Translations under genes and position numbers: made by a program
The notes under the pieces: generated by a model
What the model was told of the DNA's origin: nothing
What the model saw: the letters and a program-made list of their open reading frames with translations, nothing else
The model's database searches: none
Assembly (NCBI GenBank): GCA_963700495.1
Contig: CAVOXT010000004.1
Coordinates: forward strand, 62,001-126,000
DNA from: JACCTU01 sp963700495
GTDB lineage: Bacteria; Actinomycetota; Thermoleophilia; Gaiellales; Gaiellaceae
Direction of reading: 5' to 3'
Length of the DNA stretch: 64,000 nt
Shown here: piece by piece, positions 46,840 to 55,522 of the stretch
Layout: the number at the start of each line of letters is the position of its first letter
How positions within the stretch are numbered: the first letter of the stretch is position 1

Positions 46840-48201
46840 ATGACGCCTGATTCCGCACTCGTCGACGAGCTCACCGGCCAGGTAGCAGGGAGCGTCCTAC
46901 GCCCCGCGGATGCGGGCTACGACGAGGCGCGTCGAATCCACAACGGCCTCGTCGACCGGTCCCCGGCCGTGATCGTCCGCTGCAGAAGCGCGGCGGACGC
47001 CGCCGCCGGCGTGCGCTTCGCACGGGCCGCAGGTCTCGACATCACTGTCCGCGGCGGCGGCCACAACGTGGCCGGCCGCGCGGTCGCCGACGGCGCGGTG
47101 ATGATCGACCTCGCCGAGATGAAGGGCACCGAGGTCGACGCGGAAGCCCGCACCGTGCGGGCGGAGGGCGGTCTCACCTGGGGGGAGCTCAACGACGCGA
47201 CCGCCCCGCACGGCCTCGCCGTCACCGGTGGCGTGATTTCCACGACGGGCATCGCCGGGCTCACGCTCGGGGGCGGGCTCGGCTGGCTGATGGCAAAGCA
47301 CGGCCTCGCGGCCGACAACCTGCTCGCCGCCGAGCTCGTCAACGCGACCGGCGACGTGCTCGAGGTGACCGAGGCGTCGGATCCCGACCTCTTCTGGGCG
47401 CTGCGCGGCGGGGGCGGCAACTTCGGGATCGTGACCACCTTCACGTACCGCCTGCATCCGGTGGGAATGGTCACCGGCGGATTGATCGCCCACACGCTGG
47501 ACGCCGCGCCCGAAATGCTCCGCTTCTATCGCGACGCCGTCGCGGGCAACTCGGATGATCTGACCGTGTTCTCGGCGCTCGTGCACGCTCCCGACGGATC
47601 GGGCATGAAGCTGTCCGCGATGGTCGCGTTCCACACGGGCGACCCGGAGCAGGCCGAGCAGGACCTGGCGCCGTTCAAGACCTGGGGCTCGCCGCTGATG
47701 GTGGAGGTCGGGCAGATGCCCTACGCCGTGATGAACACGATCCTCGACGGCGGCTTCCCAGCCGGCGCGCTCAACTACTGGCGGTCGAGCTTCACGCGAG
47801 GCCTACCGGACGGACTGATCGACGCGATGGTCGAGCGCTTCGCGTCCGCGCCGTCACCGATGACCGCCATCCTGCTCGAGCGCTTCCACGGTGCTGTGAC
47901 GCGCATTGGTGTGACTGACACCGCAGTGCCCCACCGTACGGAGGGCTGGAACCTCCTGATTCCCTCCGTGTGGCTGGATCCCGCCGCGACGGACGAGAAC
48001 ATCGCGTGGACCCGCGAGACACACCGTGCCTTCGGTCCGCACCTCGACGAGGCCCGGTGGCTCAACTATCTCGGCGACGACGAGGGCGCCGACGCAGTGC
48101 AGTCGGCCTACGGACCGAACTACGAGCGGTTGCTCGACGTGAAGCGGCGATACGACCCCGAGAACTTCTTCCACCACAATCACAACATCGACCCGAGCTG
48201 A
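46840..48201 (+). CDS. FAD-dependent oxidoreductase, berberine-bridge-enzyme-like
   Basis: 453 residues from ATG 46840; the frame is open upstream to 46678, but the earlier part has no family similarity. PCMH-type FAD domain with the histidine for 8-alpha attachment in RGGGHNVAGRAV (about residue 73), STTGIAGLTLGGGLGWLMAKH, PDLFWALRGGGGNFGIVT and the C-terminal BBE signature RRYDPENFFHHNHNI. The position where bicovalent BBE enzymes have a cysteine is not Cys here, so the flavin is probably attached through His only. Such proteins oxidise alcohols, sugars or alkaloid-like substrates. It stands alone; no partner gene is evident. Confidence 0.85.
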   Translation: MTPDSALVDELTGQVAGSVLRPADAGYDEARRIHNGLVDRSPAVIVRCRSAADAAAGVRFARAAGLDITVRGGGHNVAGRAVADGAVMIDLAEMKGTEVDAEARTVRAEGGLTWGELNDATAPHGLAVTGGVISTTGIAGLTLGGGLGWLMAKHGLAADNLLAAELVNATGDVLEVTEASDPDLFWALRGGGGNFGIVTTFTYRLHPVGMVTGGLIAHTLDAAPEMLRFYRDAVAGNSDDLTVFSALVHAPDGSGMKLSAMVAFHTGDPEQAEQDLAPFKTWGSPLMVEVGQMPYAVMNTILDGGFPAGALNYWRSSFTRGLPDGLIDAMVERFASAPSPMTAILLERFHGAVTRIGVTDTAVPHRTEGWNLLIPSVWLDPAATDENIAWTRETHRAFGPHLDEARWLNYLGDDEGADAVQSAYGPNYERLLDVKRRYDPENFFHHNHNIDPS

Positions 48202-48560
48202 GCTGCGAGTCAGCCCCTCGTGGTCACGAAGTCGTGACGAGCGGCCAATAGCGGTCGGGCGCGTCCTTCCAGGTGAGGTGACACAGGCTCGTTGCTACGG
48301 CTCGGATTTGATCGTCAGGGTCCGTCGGCCTCGACCGCGAGCAGATACGAGCCGGCTGGCATGGTGTTGATGAAACAAGCCGAACCAGCGGACTCGGAAG
48401 GACAGCGAGGAGCCCACAGGAACTTAGCCGTGTTCGGCTGGTGTTCGGCCGCCGGACCCAGCGGCGGGCGCGCAGATAAGCGGCGACAAAGCTGCGCGCG
48501 GTGAGCGAGACCGGCTTGGGCGCAGCAAGGAGAGAGGCGTGAAGGGTTCCAAAAGTCCGG
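48202..48560. other. Intergenic region with a 19-base direct repeat
   Basis: No convincing gene. It contains two GTGTTCGG units 11 bases apart (48430-48448); the same 19 bases recur at 50841-50859, so the pair brackets the transposase and neighbouring fragments. A short minus-strand frame ending near 48318 reads SYLLAVEADGP before a stop and may be the tail of a lost gene. Confidence 0.4.
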
Positions 48561-49621
48561 TCATGCTGCTTCGCGTTTGTATTCGTGGATAAGACCGCCG
48601 AGTTGGTCGCGACGGTGGATCTCGCCGTGAGACGATCGCTCCCGTCGCTCATCCAGTTCGGGTGGCCGGAGTGCCAAGGCGCGGTGTGGCCTCTCGCGGT
48701 TGTAGTGGTCGACGTAGACGCGGAGCACGCCTTCGAGGTGACGGCGGTTGAGGATCAGCAGCCAGTCGAGACACTCGGCACGCACAGTGCGGACGAACCG
48801 CTCCGCGATTGCGTTCACCTTCGGCGCCCGCAGCGGCGTCTTCACAATGCGGATGCCTTCGCTACGAAACACCTCGTCGGAGGGATGGCTGTATTGCTGT
48901 CGCGATCACGGATCAGGAACCGGACGCCTTGAGCAGAGAAGTCGAGGCCGAGGTTGCGCGCCTGTTGGGTGACCCAGGCGCCGGTCGGGTTCGCGGTGCA
49001 GCCGGCGAGCCAGACACGACGGCTGCCGTGAGAGATGAAGAAAAGGACGTAGAGCCGGCGAAGTGACACAGTCTCGACAGTGAAGAAGTCGCAAGCCACG
49101 ATCCCTGCAGCTTGCTGACGAAGGAACTCCTGCCAGGTCGGTCCCGAGCGCCGCGGTGCTGGCTGGAAACCGGCATCCAGGAGCATCCGTCTGACAGTGC
49201 TTCGAGAAACAGAGACGCCCAACTTTCGTAGCTCGCCAACGATCCGCTGATACCCCCAGCGTGGATTCTCGCCAGCGAGCCGCAAAACCAGCCCGAGAAC
49301 TTCCGCGTCGATACTCGGACGACCGTGCCGAACCGGCGGTTGGGCCCACTTGCGACGCACCAGCTCGCGATGCCAGCGAAGCAACGTCCTCGGCGTCACC
49401 ACAAGACCAACGCGACGCGCTCTCGGGAGAAGCCGCACCAGCGCCGCAAACAAGGCGCGATCAGCCTGACTCAACCTCGGACGAGGATGTTGCCGCCGCA
49501 ACACGACGAGCTCGTGGCGCAAGACGAGCAGCTCAACATCCTTCGCAAGCTCAGAACGCCGACGGCCAGCGACCAGCCGCTTGAGCGCTGCGAACGAGAC
49601 CTCAGGATGAACCTCGAACAC
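48561..49621 (-). mobile_element. DDE integrase/transposase (rve-type) of an insertion sequence, frameshifted
   Basis: About 350 residues in two frames. The N-terminal part has helix-turn-helix regions (RTLLRWHRELVRRKW, RWGYQRIVGELRKLGVSVS), then the retroviral-type integrase core with VACDFFTVETVSLRRLYVLF (first Asp), RFLIRDRDSKYS (second Asp, where the frame changes near 48890) and, in the other frame, VNAIAERFVRTVRAECLDW (Glu) and VDHYNRERPHRALALRPP. All three catalytic acids are therefore present if the shift is an error. GTG start at 49621. I could not find matching terminal inverted repeats or a target duplication, so the IS ends are undefined. Confidence 0.8.
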
Positions 49622-49711
49622 GCGCTTGATTGCAGGCGGCGTTGGAGCGTTCCTCCTGCTCGGGCTCAGCGTGCAGGGTCGTGGGCTCGCCGACGCCAGA
49701 CCCGCGGGTTG

Positions 49712-50008
49712 TCAGGGACGCATGTTCGAGATCACGCCCTTCATCGTCTCGTGTTTTTCTTTCGCCATGTTGCTGAGAATCGAGAAGAGTTGGTTGTACC
49801 TCTGCATCGTCGCCTGAAGCTTGAACGCCTCCCGCTCGGAGTTCGTCGCGACCCCGCCAGCTTCCTCGCTCAACTGCACGAAGAGCTCCCCGAGTTGACG
49901 GCTTGCGTCGAATCGGCCGTGGATCTCCACGAGCTTCGAAACGTCCGCGTCGGCCTTGTCCAGCGCGCGAAGCGCGTCTTGTACCGACCTGCTCACCTTG
50001 GCGTCCAT
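49712..50008 (-). CDS. Small all-helical hypothetical protein
   Basis: 98 residues, no recognised family. It is almost entirely polar helix with heptad-like spacing (SVQDALRALDKADADVSKLV, EREAFKLQATMQRYNQLF), consistent with a coiled coil, without signal peptide or membrane segment. A strong GAGGGGG lies seven bases before the ATG, which supports expression. It sits between an IS and a broken peroxidase-like gene in the accessory patch. Function unknown. Confidence 0.6.
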   Translation of the reverse strand: MDAKVSRSVQDALRALDKADADVSKLVEIHGRFDASRQLGELFVQLSEEAGGVATNSEREAFKLQATMQRYNQLFSILSNMAKEKHETMKGVISNMRP

Positions 50009-50081
50009 GCTGGTCCCCCTCTATCTCTCGATTGCGATCTGAACAGGTCGATTGTTGGCGAGGTCTGCACGGGATCGCTCG

Positions 50082-50420
50082 CTACCGCAACACGAATCCT
50101 GGCACTCGGTAGCCGATCCGGTTCAGCATGTGCGCCAGCTTGAGCCGGTCGCTCTCGGTCTTCCACTTGTAATCGAAATGCATTCCCGCGCCGGTTCACG
50201 GTGTTGAACACAAAGCAGACGTACAACGCGTCGCGGATTGAGGCGTCGGAGACCCCGGCGACGCGTACCGCCTCGATATCTGTGCGGTCGACGTCGTCCG
50301 GCGTCAGGGTGACCTTCTCCAGCAGCCGCATTGTCGAGGCGATCCGAGGCTCGAATCTCGCGCCGCGCCAGTCCTCGAGCCTCGCAGTTGGAACACCGAT
50401 TGCCGAAGGGCTGCGACCTG
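50082..50420 (-). pseudogene. C-terminal part of a carboxymuconolactone decarboxylase/AhpD-like protein
   Basis: Readable portion: LLEKVTLTPDDVDRTDIEAV, AGVSDASIRDALYVCFVFNT, then after a one-base shift near 50190 MHFDYKWKTESDRLKLAH and LNRIGYRVPGFVLR before the stop. This is the second half of AhpD-like peroxidase-fold proteins. The first half with its redox cysteines and histidine is missing, and upstream sequence (50420-50616) is not recognisable, so the gene is truncated. Its 5' loss may be linked to the repeats and tRNA fragment just upstream. Confidence 0.6.
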
Positions 50421-50830
50421 GCGGCGTGAGCGTCCACTTCGTGACGGTTGGGCATCGAAACGTGGGTCTCAAGCGGCGAGCACCATCCGCTCGCAGTAGA
50501 GCTCCGCGACAGGAGAGGCGAGTCCTAGGTGCTTGCGGATAGACGTGCCGCGGCCCGCTTCGCGCACGACCGGTGCGCTGATCTCCCCGCCCTCGGCTCG
50601 CCGCGGCGGTTGTCACCCCGCCGGGGCCCGTCGCATCCTCGAGGCCGCCTGTGCGCCCTGTGCTTCGCCGCAGCAGCGATGCGGGGAGCCGAACCAGGAC
50701 GCCGTTCCCTTCGTCGCGTGCGAGGGCGAGCGTAGACCGTCGCGGACCATGTAGTCAAGCTGATCGGGCGGAGCGCACGCCACGAGACGTTTGCGTGGCG
50801 GCCTCTGACCCCAATACTCACAAGCCGGAT

Positions 50831-50859
50831 GTGTTCGGATGTGTTCGGCTGGTGTTCGG
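50831..50859. repeat. Three GTGTTCGG direct repeats
   Basis: GTGTTCGG at 50831, 50841 and 50852, spaced 10 and 11 bases, i.e. about one helical turn. Two identical units with the same spacing occur at 48430-48448. They lie 52 bases from the detached tRNA-Thr 3' half and resemble arm-type recombinase sites, but this is inference. Confidence 0.6.
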
Positions 50860-50910
50860 GCATGTTGCCGTCACAGACGACAACATCGCCGAAGAATCCT
50901 GCTAATCGGA

Positions 50911-50952
50911 AGCCGACGCGCGGACTCGAACCGCGGACCCCTTCATTACGAG
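50911..50952 (-). repeat. Detached 3' half of tRNA-Thr (attachment-site scar)
   Basis: 42 bases match the intact tRNA-Thr (52522-52563) from the anticodon loop to the 3' end at 40 positions. The two differences sit opposite each other in the T stem and keep it paired, so this half came from a working tRNA variant. Weaker similarity continues for ~25 bases beyond the 3' end. No 5' half is present. This is what integration of a tRNA-targeting element leaves behind. Confidence 0.7.
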
Positions 50953-51054
50953 CGTTGATCGCCTGTCGCCGCCTTTCGTGCCCCGTCACCCGAAGTCGCA
51001 TGACTCCATCGTCGGTCTCGCACTCGTCTCGCCCGGATGTGAGAATGTCCCGCA

Positions 51055-52173
51055 GTGCCTGGGCGCAGGCTCGCCGTGTGTCTCGTGGTTCCTGCGGTTG
51101 CTCTGGCCGCGGCGGCGCTCGCGATGACTTCGACAGGATCGTCTGCCGTGGTCACGTCGCCGGAAAGCGCCGGGCGCATCGCGTATTACCGACACCTGCC
51201 TCCATGCCGGATCGACTCCGGGGGGGGCAAGGTCTGCTCTCACGGCATCTGGACCGGAAACCTCGACGGAAGCGCCGAGCGGCGGCTGACGCCGCTCAAG
51301 CTCGAAGTTCTCTACCCGGAGTGGTCGCCCAACGGCGACCGGATCGCCTATCAAGCGAGTACGGGGCGCGCCGGAGTGGGCGAGCTGTGGGTGATGAAGG
51401 CCGACGGCAGCGCGAAGCGAAGATTGCCGATCCGCGACCCGTTCACGTACGAATACGGGAATCTCGTCTCGTCGTGGTCACCCGACGGGAAGACGATCAT
51501 CGTTGCTGCGTGGCGCCGGGAGAAGCGCAAGGCCACTGTCGTAAACACCCCGGTCGTGCTCGCCGTGCCCGTCAACGGCGCGACGCCGCGAGAGCTCTTT
51601 GCACTGCCGCGGGGTAAGTACAGCGCATCCGTCTCCAGCCCCCGGTTTTCGGCAAGCGGCAAATTGATCGCGTTCGTGTATTCCAGCGGCTGCTGCTCGA
51701 CCGGGCTGTACGTCTCGCGTCCCGACGGATCGAGCCGGAAGCGGCTCTCCAGCGCGTATGCCGGCGACCCGGGTCGAGCGCTCGACTGGTCGCCGGACGG
51801 GAGGCGGATCGCCTTTGCCCTGTATGTCAACCGCAACGGTTCATCCAACCCGGAGCTCCACGTGATCAACGCCGACGGGACGGGGTTACGGCGACTGACG
51901 ACTACTCAGGGCAACAACAGCATCATGACGCCGTCGTGGTCGCCCGACGGCCGCCAGATTGTCTTCAAGAGTGGGGAGTGGTTCACCGCGGCTGGGAACC
52001 CGATCCGTCCAGGCGAGTCGGGCCGGGCCGTTGAGAACCGGTTCGCAGTCGTGAACGCCGACGGGAGCGGGCTCCACCTCGTCGGCCCCGGCGCCAGCAA
52101 CTGTGTCGCCAAGGGTGGTGACCCCGGCACCAATTGGTGCTATGCGAGCGACCCTTCGTGGCAGCCTCGCTGA
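51055..52173 (+). CDS. Secreted TolB-like beta-propeller (PD40/WD40-like) protein
   Basis: 372 residues from a GTG start. The N-terminus RRLAVCLVVPAVALAAAALA is a signal peptide or anchor. Repeated PD40 blades are clear: WSPNGDRIAYQAS, WSPDGKTIIVAAW, WSPDGRRIAFALY and WSPDGRQIVFKSG, alternating with ADGS.KRRL-type strands. Such propellers bind proteins or peptidoglycan-associated partners outside the cytoplasm; no Pal/Tol genes are near. It lies between the tRNA fragment and the intact tRNA, so it may be cargo of a former integrative element. Function unknown beyond the fold. Confidence 0.82.
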   Translation: MPGRRLAVCLVVPAVALAAAALAMTSTGSSAVVTSPESAGRIAYYRHLPPCRIDSGGGKVCSHGIWTGNLDGSAERRLTPLKLEVLYPEWSPNGDRIAYQASTGRAGVGELWVMKADGSAKRRLPIRDPFTYEYGNLVSSWSPDGKTIIVAAWRREKRKATVVNTPVVLAVPVNGATPRELFALPRGKYSASVSSPRFSASGKLIAFVYSSGCCSTGLYVSRPDGSSRKRLSSAYAGDPGRALDWSPDGRRIAFALYVNRNGSSNPELHVINADGTGLRRLTTTQGNNSIMTPSWSPDGRQIVFKSGEWFTAAGNPIRPGESGRAVENRFAVVNADGSGLHLVGPGASNCVAKGGDPGTNWCYASDPSWQPR

Positions 52174-52522
52174 TCCGATTCTCGCATCAGCGTTGACGCT
52201 CTGGACCTGGAGGCCGGCCGTCGCCGGTCACTGCTGCTGATGACCGCACCACCTGCCGTTTATGGCCAGTGTGGCTTACCTGTGATTGCCCGAGCGGACC
52301 CTGACCGCCGTGCTGCGCGAGCACTCGCCCAGCGCGGGGACAAGCCCGAGACCTGGTATGCCCTGCGGCTGATCGCCACGCGCGGGCCTGGACGCCTCGA
52401 AGCGGCGCCGTGTGCCGATCACCCGCACAATCACCGCCGCCCGTAGACCCCTGGTGGACCCCTCAGGCCTTGACGCGGCGACCAGCGCAGCTGACTCCGA
52501 GAAATCCCTGCAAATCGAGAAA
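52174..52522. other. Intergenic region next to tRNA-Thr
   Basis: No supported gene. Near its end two GACCCCT units (52446 and 52457) are 11 bases apart, a layout like the GTGTTCGG repeats beside the other tRNA copy but with a different sequence. The ~30 bases directly 3' of the tRNA resemble those 3' of the detached half at 50911. Confidence 0.4.
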
Positions 52523-52594
52523 GCCGACGCCCGGACTCGAACCGGGGACCCCTTCATTACGAGTGAAGTGCTCTACCAGCTGAGCTACGTCGGC
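52523..52594 (-). tRNA. tRNA-Thr (anticodon CGT)
   Basis: 72 bases folding as a full cloverleaf on the minus strand: acceptor GCCGACG/CGTCGGC, D arm GCTC-AGCTGGTA-GAGC, anticodon arm CTTCA-CTCGTAA-TGAAG (anticodon CGT, reading ACG), T arm CCCGG-TTCGAGT-CCGGG. CCA is not encoded. A second copy of its 3' half lies 1.6 kb away, marking it as an integration target. Confidence 0.95.
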
Positions 52595-52717
52595 AACGGC
52601 TTGGAAAGCCAGATCCGAGTATAGACAGGCATCGCCAGAGTCCCAGATCGTCCGATGGCAAGTCGTGGTCGTATGCTTTCGTCGGAGGGCGCAACCCGTG
52701 CACCGAAGGGTGGGTCG

Positions 52718-53746
52718 ATGCGGATCTTCCTCAGCTACCGCAGAGACGACGCAGTCGCCTGGGCGGGGCGCTTGTACGACGCCCTGGCGGCCCAGTTCGA
52801 CCAGCGGAACCTCTGGCAGGACGTCACCACCGTTCGTCCCGGCGAGAACTTCAGGGACGCGATCGATGCCGCACTCGCCGAGTCCGATGTCGTGCTCGCG
52901 GTGATCGGGCCCAGCTGGCTCACGACGACGACCTCCACGGGCGAGCTTCGACTCGCGATGCCGGACGACTACGTGCGCATCGAGCTGGCGGCGGCCCTCG
53001 CGCAGGGGAAGCAAGTCATCCCCGTGCTCGTCGGCGGCGCGACCATGCCCACACTGGCACAGCTCCCCGAGGATCTCGAGGGACTGGGACTACGCCAGGC
53101 CGTCGTGCTCCACGACACGTCCTGGCACCAGGACGTCGACGGCTTCATCGGCTCCCTGCGCGGGGAACCGGCGACGACTCGAGGGCCGCGCTGGGTGATC
53201 CCGGCGGCCCTCATCGCCTTGCTCCTCGTCGGCGGCCTCGCCGGCTGGCTCGTCTTTGGCCGCGACGGCGAGGAATCGGCGAACGGCAACCCGGGTGCGG
53301 CGAGCTCCCAGCCGGGCTCGGCGGTTACCGAGGTAACGGCAACGACCGTGCTCGATCCGTGCACGACACCGACGTCGGACTGGGCTGACCTCGGCGTCAC
53401 CGGTTCGACCGACGTGGGGCAACCAGGATGGCACTTCACAGTCTCTGACGGCCACGAGCGCGAGGACGACTCCGGTCGGTGGGATGTCGTCCTGAGGATC
53501 GAGGGCTCGCAAGATACCGACGCCAGCCAGACCCATTACGCCGCGTTCTACGAGCTCGCCGTCGACGGGAATACGTACGAGCCCAACTGCTTCGTCGTCG
53601 TCGGTGGACAGAACCCGCTCAGCCCCGGCGCGAGCAGTGAGGCACTGGTCGGCTTCGATCTGCCCGATGAGCTCACGGGCGGCTTCGCGCTCGATCTGGA
53701 CACGTTCGGCGAGGTCGGGCGGATCGACCTGGAGCCCGCCGGTTGA
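52718..53746 (+). CDS. TIR-domain protein with one transmembrane helix and an extracellular domain
   Basis: 342 residues. The N-terminal ~140 residues are a TIR domain: MRIFLSYRRDDAVAWAGRLY, DVTTVRPGENF, SDVVLAVIGPSWL and YVRIELAAAL, whose Glu89 is at the position of the catalytic Glu of TIR NADases. A single transmembrane helix follows (WVIPAALIALLLVGGLAGWL, about 170-189), then ~150 residues outside the membrane with two cysteines (DPCTT, PNCFV) and beta-rich sequence I do not recognise. I chose ATG 52718 because the TIR strand begins there; 52655 is an alternative. It is next to the tRNA-Thr integration site and convergent with a sigma factor gene. Candidate defence or signalling protein; activity unproven. 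Confidence 0.8.
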   Translation: MRIFLSYRRDDAVAWAGRLYDALAAQFDQRNLWQDVTTVRPGENFRDAIDAALAESDVVLAVIGPSWLTTTTSTGELRLAMPDDYVRIELAAALAQGKQVIPVLVGGATMPTLAQLPEDLEGLGLRQAVVLHDTSWHQDVDGFIGSLRGEPATTRGPRWVIPAALIALLLVGGLAGWLVFGRDGEESANGNPGAASSQPGSAVTEVTATTVLDPCTTPTSDWADLGVTGSTDVGQPGWHFTVSDGHEREDDSGRWDVVLRIEGSQDTDASQTHYAAFYELAVDGNTYEPNCFVVVGGQNPLSPGASSEALVGFDLPDELTGGFALDLDTFGEVGRIDLEPAG

Positions 53747-53749
53747 GGC

Positions 53750-54421
53750 TCATGCGCCGACGAGCAGTCTCGGACGCTCCGGCTCGACGGCGAGATTCGC
53801 GGCGAGCGTACGGCGGGCACGGAAGATCAGCGTCTCCACTGCCGACTGCGACAGCTCCAGCTCGTAGGAGATCTCGTGGTAGGAGAGTCCCTGCCACTCG
53901 CGCAGGAGAATCGCGCGGCGCTGGTTCTCCGGCATCCCCGACAACGCGTCGGTGAGGCGGATCAAATCGTCGGGCGAGTCGCTCGTGGGTGCCGGGACGA
54001 TGTCCTGCACCGCGTCGAGGTCACTCGCCGACTCGACGCGCACGCGGCGCCGCGCCGAACGCCGTCGTGTGAGACAGACGTTGTGCGCGATCTTGAACAG
54101 CCATGCGAGCTCCGCCTGGGGCGTGACGCCGCGCTGCAGCGCGCGATGCGCGTTCAAGAACGTCGACTGCGCGGCGTCCTCCGCCTCGTCGCGCGAGCCG
54201 AGCTGGTTGGCGCAGAAGCCGAGAATCTGCATCGAGTAGCGCTCGTAGAGGCCCTGCGTCGCGTCGGCCTCGCACGCGGGGTGCTCGACTCGGGCGGCAC
54301 GTCCTATGGAAGGGACTGCAGCGATGCCAACCTCACCTGGGTTCGACTTGGGCGAGGGCCGCTGTCCCGCCCGAACTCGACCGGTTGAGTGTGCGCGAGT
54401 GGCACACTCACCGCAAGTCAC
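53750..54421 (-). CDS. ECF-type RNA polymerase sigma factor
   Basis: Up to 223 residues; the conserved part starts around QGLYERYSMQILGFCANQL (region 2 with SRDEAEDAAQSTFLNAHRAL and IAHNVCLTRRRSARRR) and ends with region 4, SGMPENQRRAILLREWQGL and SYHEISYELELSQSAVETLI. The first ~50 residues are not family-like, so the real start may be nearer 54330. No anti-sigma gene follows; the next gene on its 3' side is the convergent TIR gene, three bases away. Confidence 0.85.
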   Translation of the reverse strand: MTCGECATRAHSTGRVRAGQRPSPKSNPGEVGIAAVPSIGRAARVEHPACEADATQGLYERYSMQILGFCANQLGSRDEAEDAAQSTFLNAHRALQRGVTPQAELAWLFKIAHNVCLTRRRSARRRVRVESASDLDAVQDIVPAPTSDSPDDLIRLTDALSGMPENQRRAILLREWQGLSYHEISYELELSQSAVETLIFRARRTLAANLAVEPERPRLLVGA

Positions 54422-54436
54422 GCGAAAGTCGTATCT

Positions 54437-55522
54437 CTACGACTCGTAGACGAGGTGCAGCCCGAGCTCGCGGCGGAGCCTGACGAACAGCGCTTCCAGC
54501 GCGAGTTCCGCGTTCAGATTGAACTCCTCGAGCTCCCGCCAAACCTGGCGGACGAGCTCGCACGCTCGCTCCGCGGCCGCGAGCCGCTCGACCGTGGCGT
54601 CCTCGCTCAGCGCCTCGAGCCGATCGGAATGGATGGCCGCGCTCTTGGCCCCGGCGGCGACCACCACGAGGTCGCGGTACCAAGCGGCGAGCTCCTCGAG
54701 CGAGGCGAGCACCTCTTCCCGCTCTGCACCGCGCTGGGCCCGGCGCAGGCGCTGATCGGCCTCGCGCTGAGTGACGTCGAGCCGCTCGAGCTCCTCCTCG
54801 GCGGCGCCTCGTGCGTCCGCGCCGCACTCCGCGGCGGCGTCGAGCAGCCGACCGGCAGCCTCGCTCGGCTCGAAGGACGGCTCGCGATAGACCTCGCGCG
54901 CGAGTGCGAGCAGGGCGTCGCGCCGCTTCACCGACGCCGGATCGAGCAGTCGCTGCACGCGGTCGAGCCGGCCGCCCGCGACGCGCGCGAGCGCAGTCAC
55001 CTTCTCGGCCTCCAGCCCGGGCGCGCGTGCGTCGATCTCCTCGCGCACGGCCCGCTCGGACAGGCGGCGGAACGGAACGTGCTGGCAGCGTGAGCGGATC
55101 GTCTCGGGGAGGGGCCCGAGGTCGTTCGCGACGAGGACGATCACTGCATACGGGGGCGGCTCCTCGAGGTCCTTGAGCAGCGCGTCCGCCGCATCCTCGT
55201 TCAGCGTGTCCGCGGAGTAGATGAGGTAGACGCGTCGCTCGGCCTCGAACGGGCGCATGTGCAGGTCGCGGCGCAGCTCGCGGACGTCGTCGATCCGGAT
55301 CTGGTCGCCGACGGGCTCGAGCGAATACACGTCCGGATGCGCGCCGCGGAGCACGCGGTCGGGCTCGCCGATCAGCTCCGCGGCGAACGCGACCGCGGCG
55401 CGCCGCTTCCCGACGCCCGGAGGCCCGTGGAAGAGATAGGCGTGCGCGGGCGCGTCCGCGAGCGCCGCGCGGAGGAGGCGCTTCGCCTCGGGCTGCTCAG
55501 GAAACGTCTCGAAGCTGTCCAC
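54437..55522 (-). CDS. holB: DNA polymerase III clamp-loader subunit delta'
   Basis: 361 residues in an intact frame, GTG start. AAA+ features of the delta'/tau group are visible: AHAYLFHGPPGVGKRRAAVA (Walker A), RIDDVRELRRDLHMRPFEAE, VYLIYSADTLNEDAADALLK, LEEPPPYAVIVLVAND (SRC motif region) and IRSRCQHVPFRRL. It overlaps the 3' end of the thymidylate kinase gene by 26 bases, the usual tmk-holB arrangement of bacterial chromosomes, which supports the assignment. Functions in loading the sliding clamp during replication. Confidence 0.88.
   Translation of the reverse strand: MDSFETFPEQPEAKRLLRAALADAPAHAYLFHGPPGVGKRRAAVAFAAELIGEPDRVLRGAHPDVYSLEPVGDQIRIDDVRELRRDLHMRPFEAERRVYLIYSADTLNEDAADALLKDLEEPPPYAVIVLVANDLGPLPETIRSRCQHVPFRRLSERAVREEIDARAPGLEAEKVTALARVAGGRLDRVQRLLDPASVKRRDALLALAREVYREPSFEPSEAAGRLLDAAAECGADARGAAEEELERLDVTQREADQRLRRAQRGAEREEVLASLEELAAWYRDLVVVAAGAKSAAIHSDRLEALSEDATVERLAAAERACELVRQVWRELEEFNLNAELALEALFVRLRRELGLHLVYES

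Noticed and set aside
48520..49720. Terminal inverted repeats of the insertion sequence
   Set aside because: I compared both flanks by eye and found no matching ends; the TGTCAGGG at the right side is part of the stop region of the neighbouring small gene.
50829..51617. Plus-strand open frame containing GLEPRTPSLRA
   Set aside because: This peptide is the familiar artefact of translating the antisense of a tRNA 3' half; it overlaps the tRNA-Thr fragment and then runs antisense-like through the TolB gene start.
52412..52624. Plus-strand small open frame containing ARTRTGDPFITSEVLYQLSY
   Set aside because: It is antisense translation of the intact tRNA-Thr, not a protein gene.
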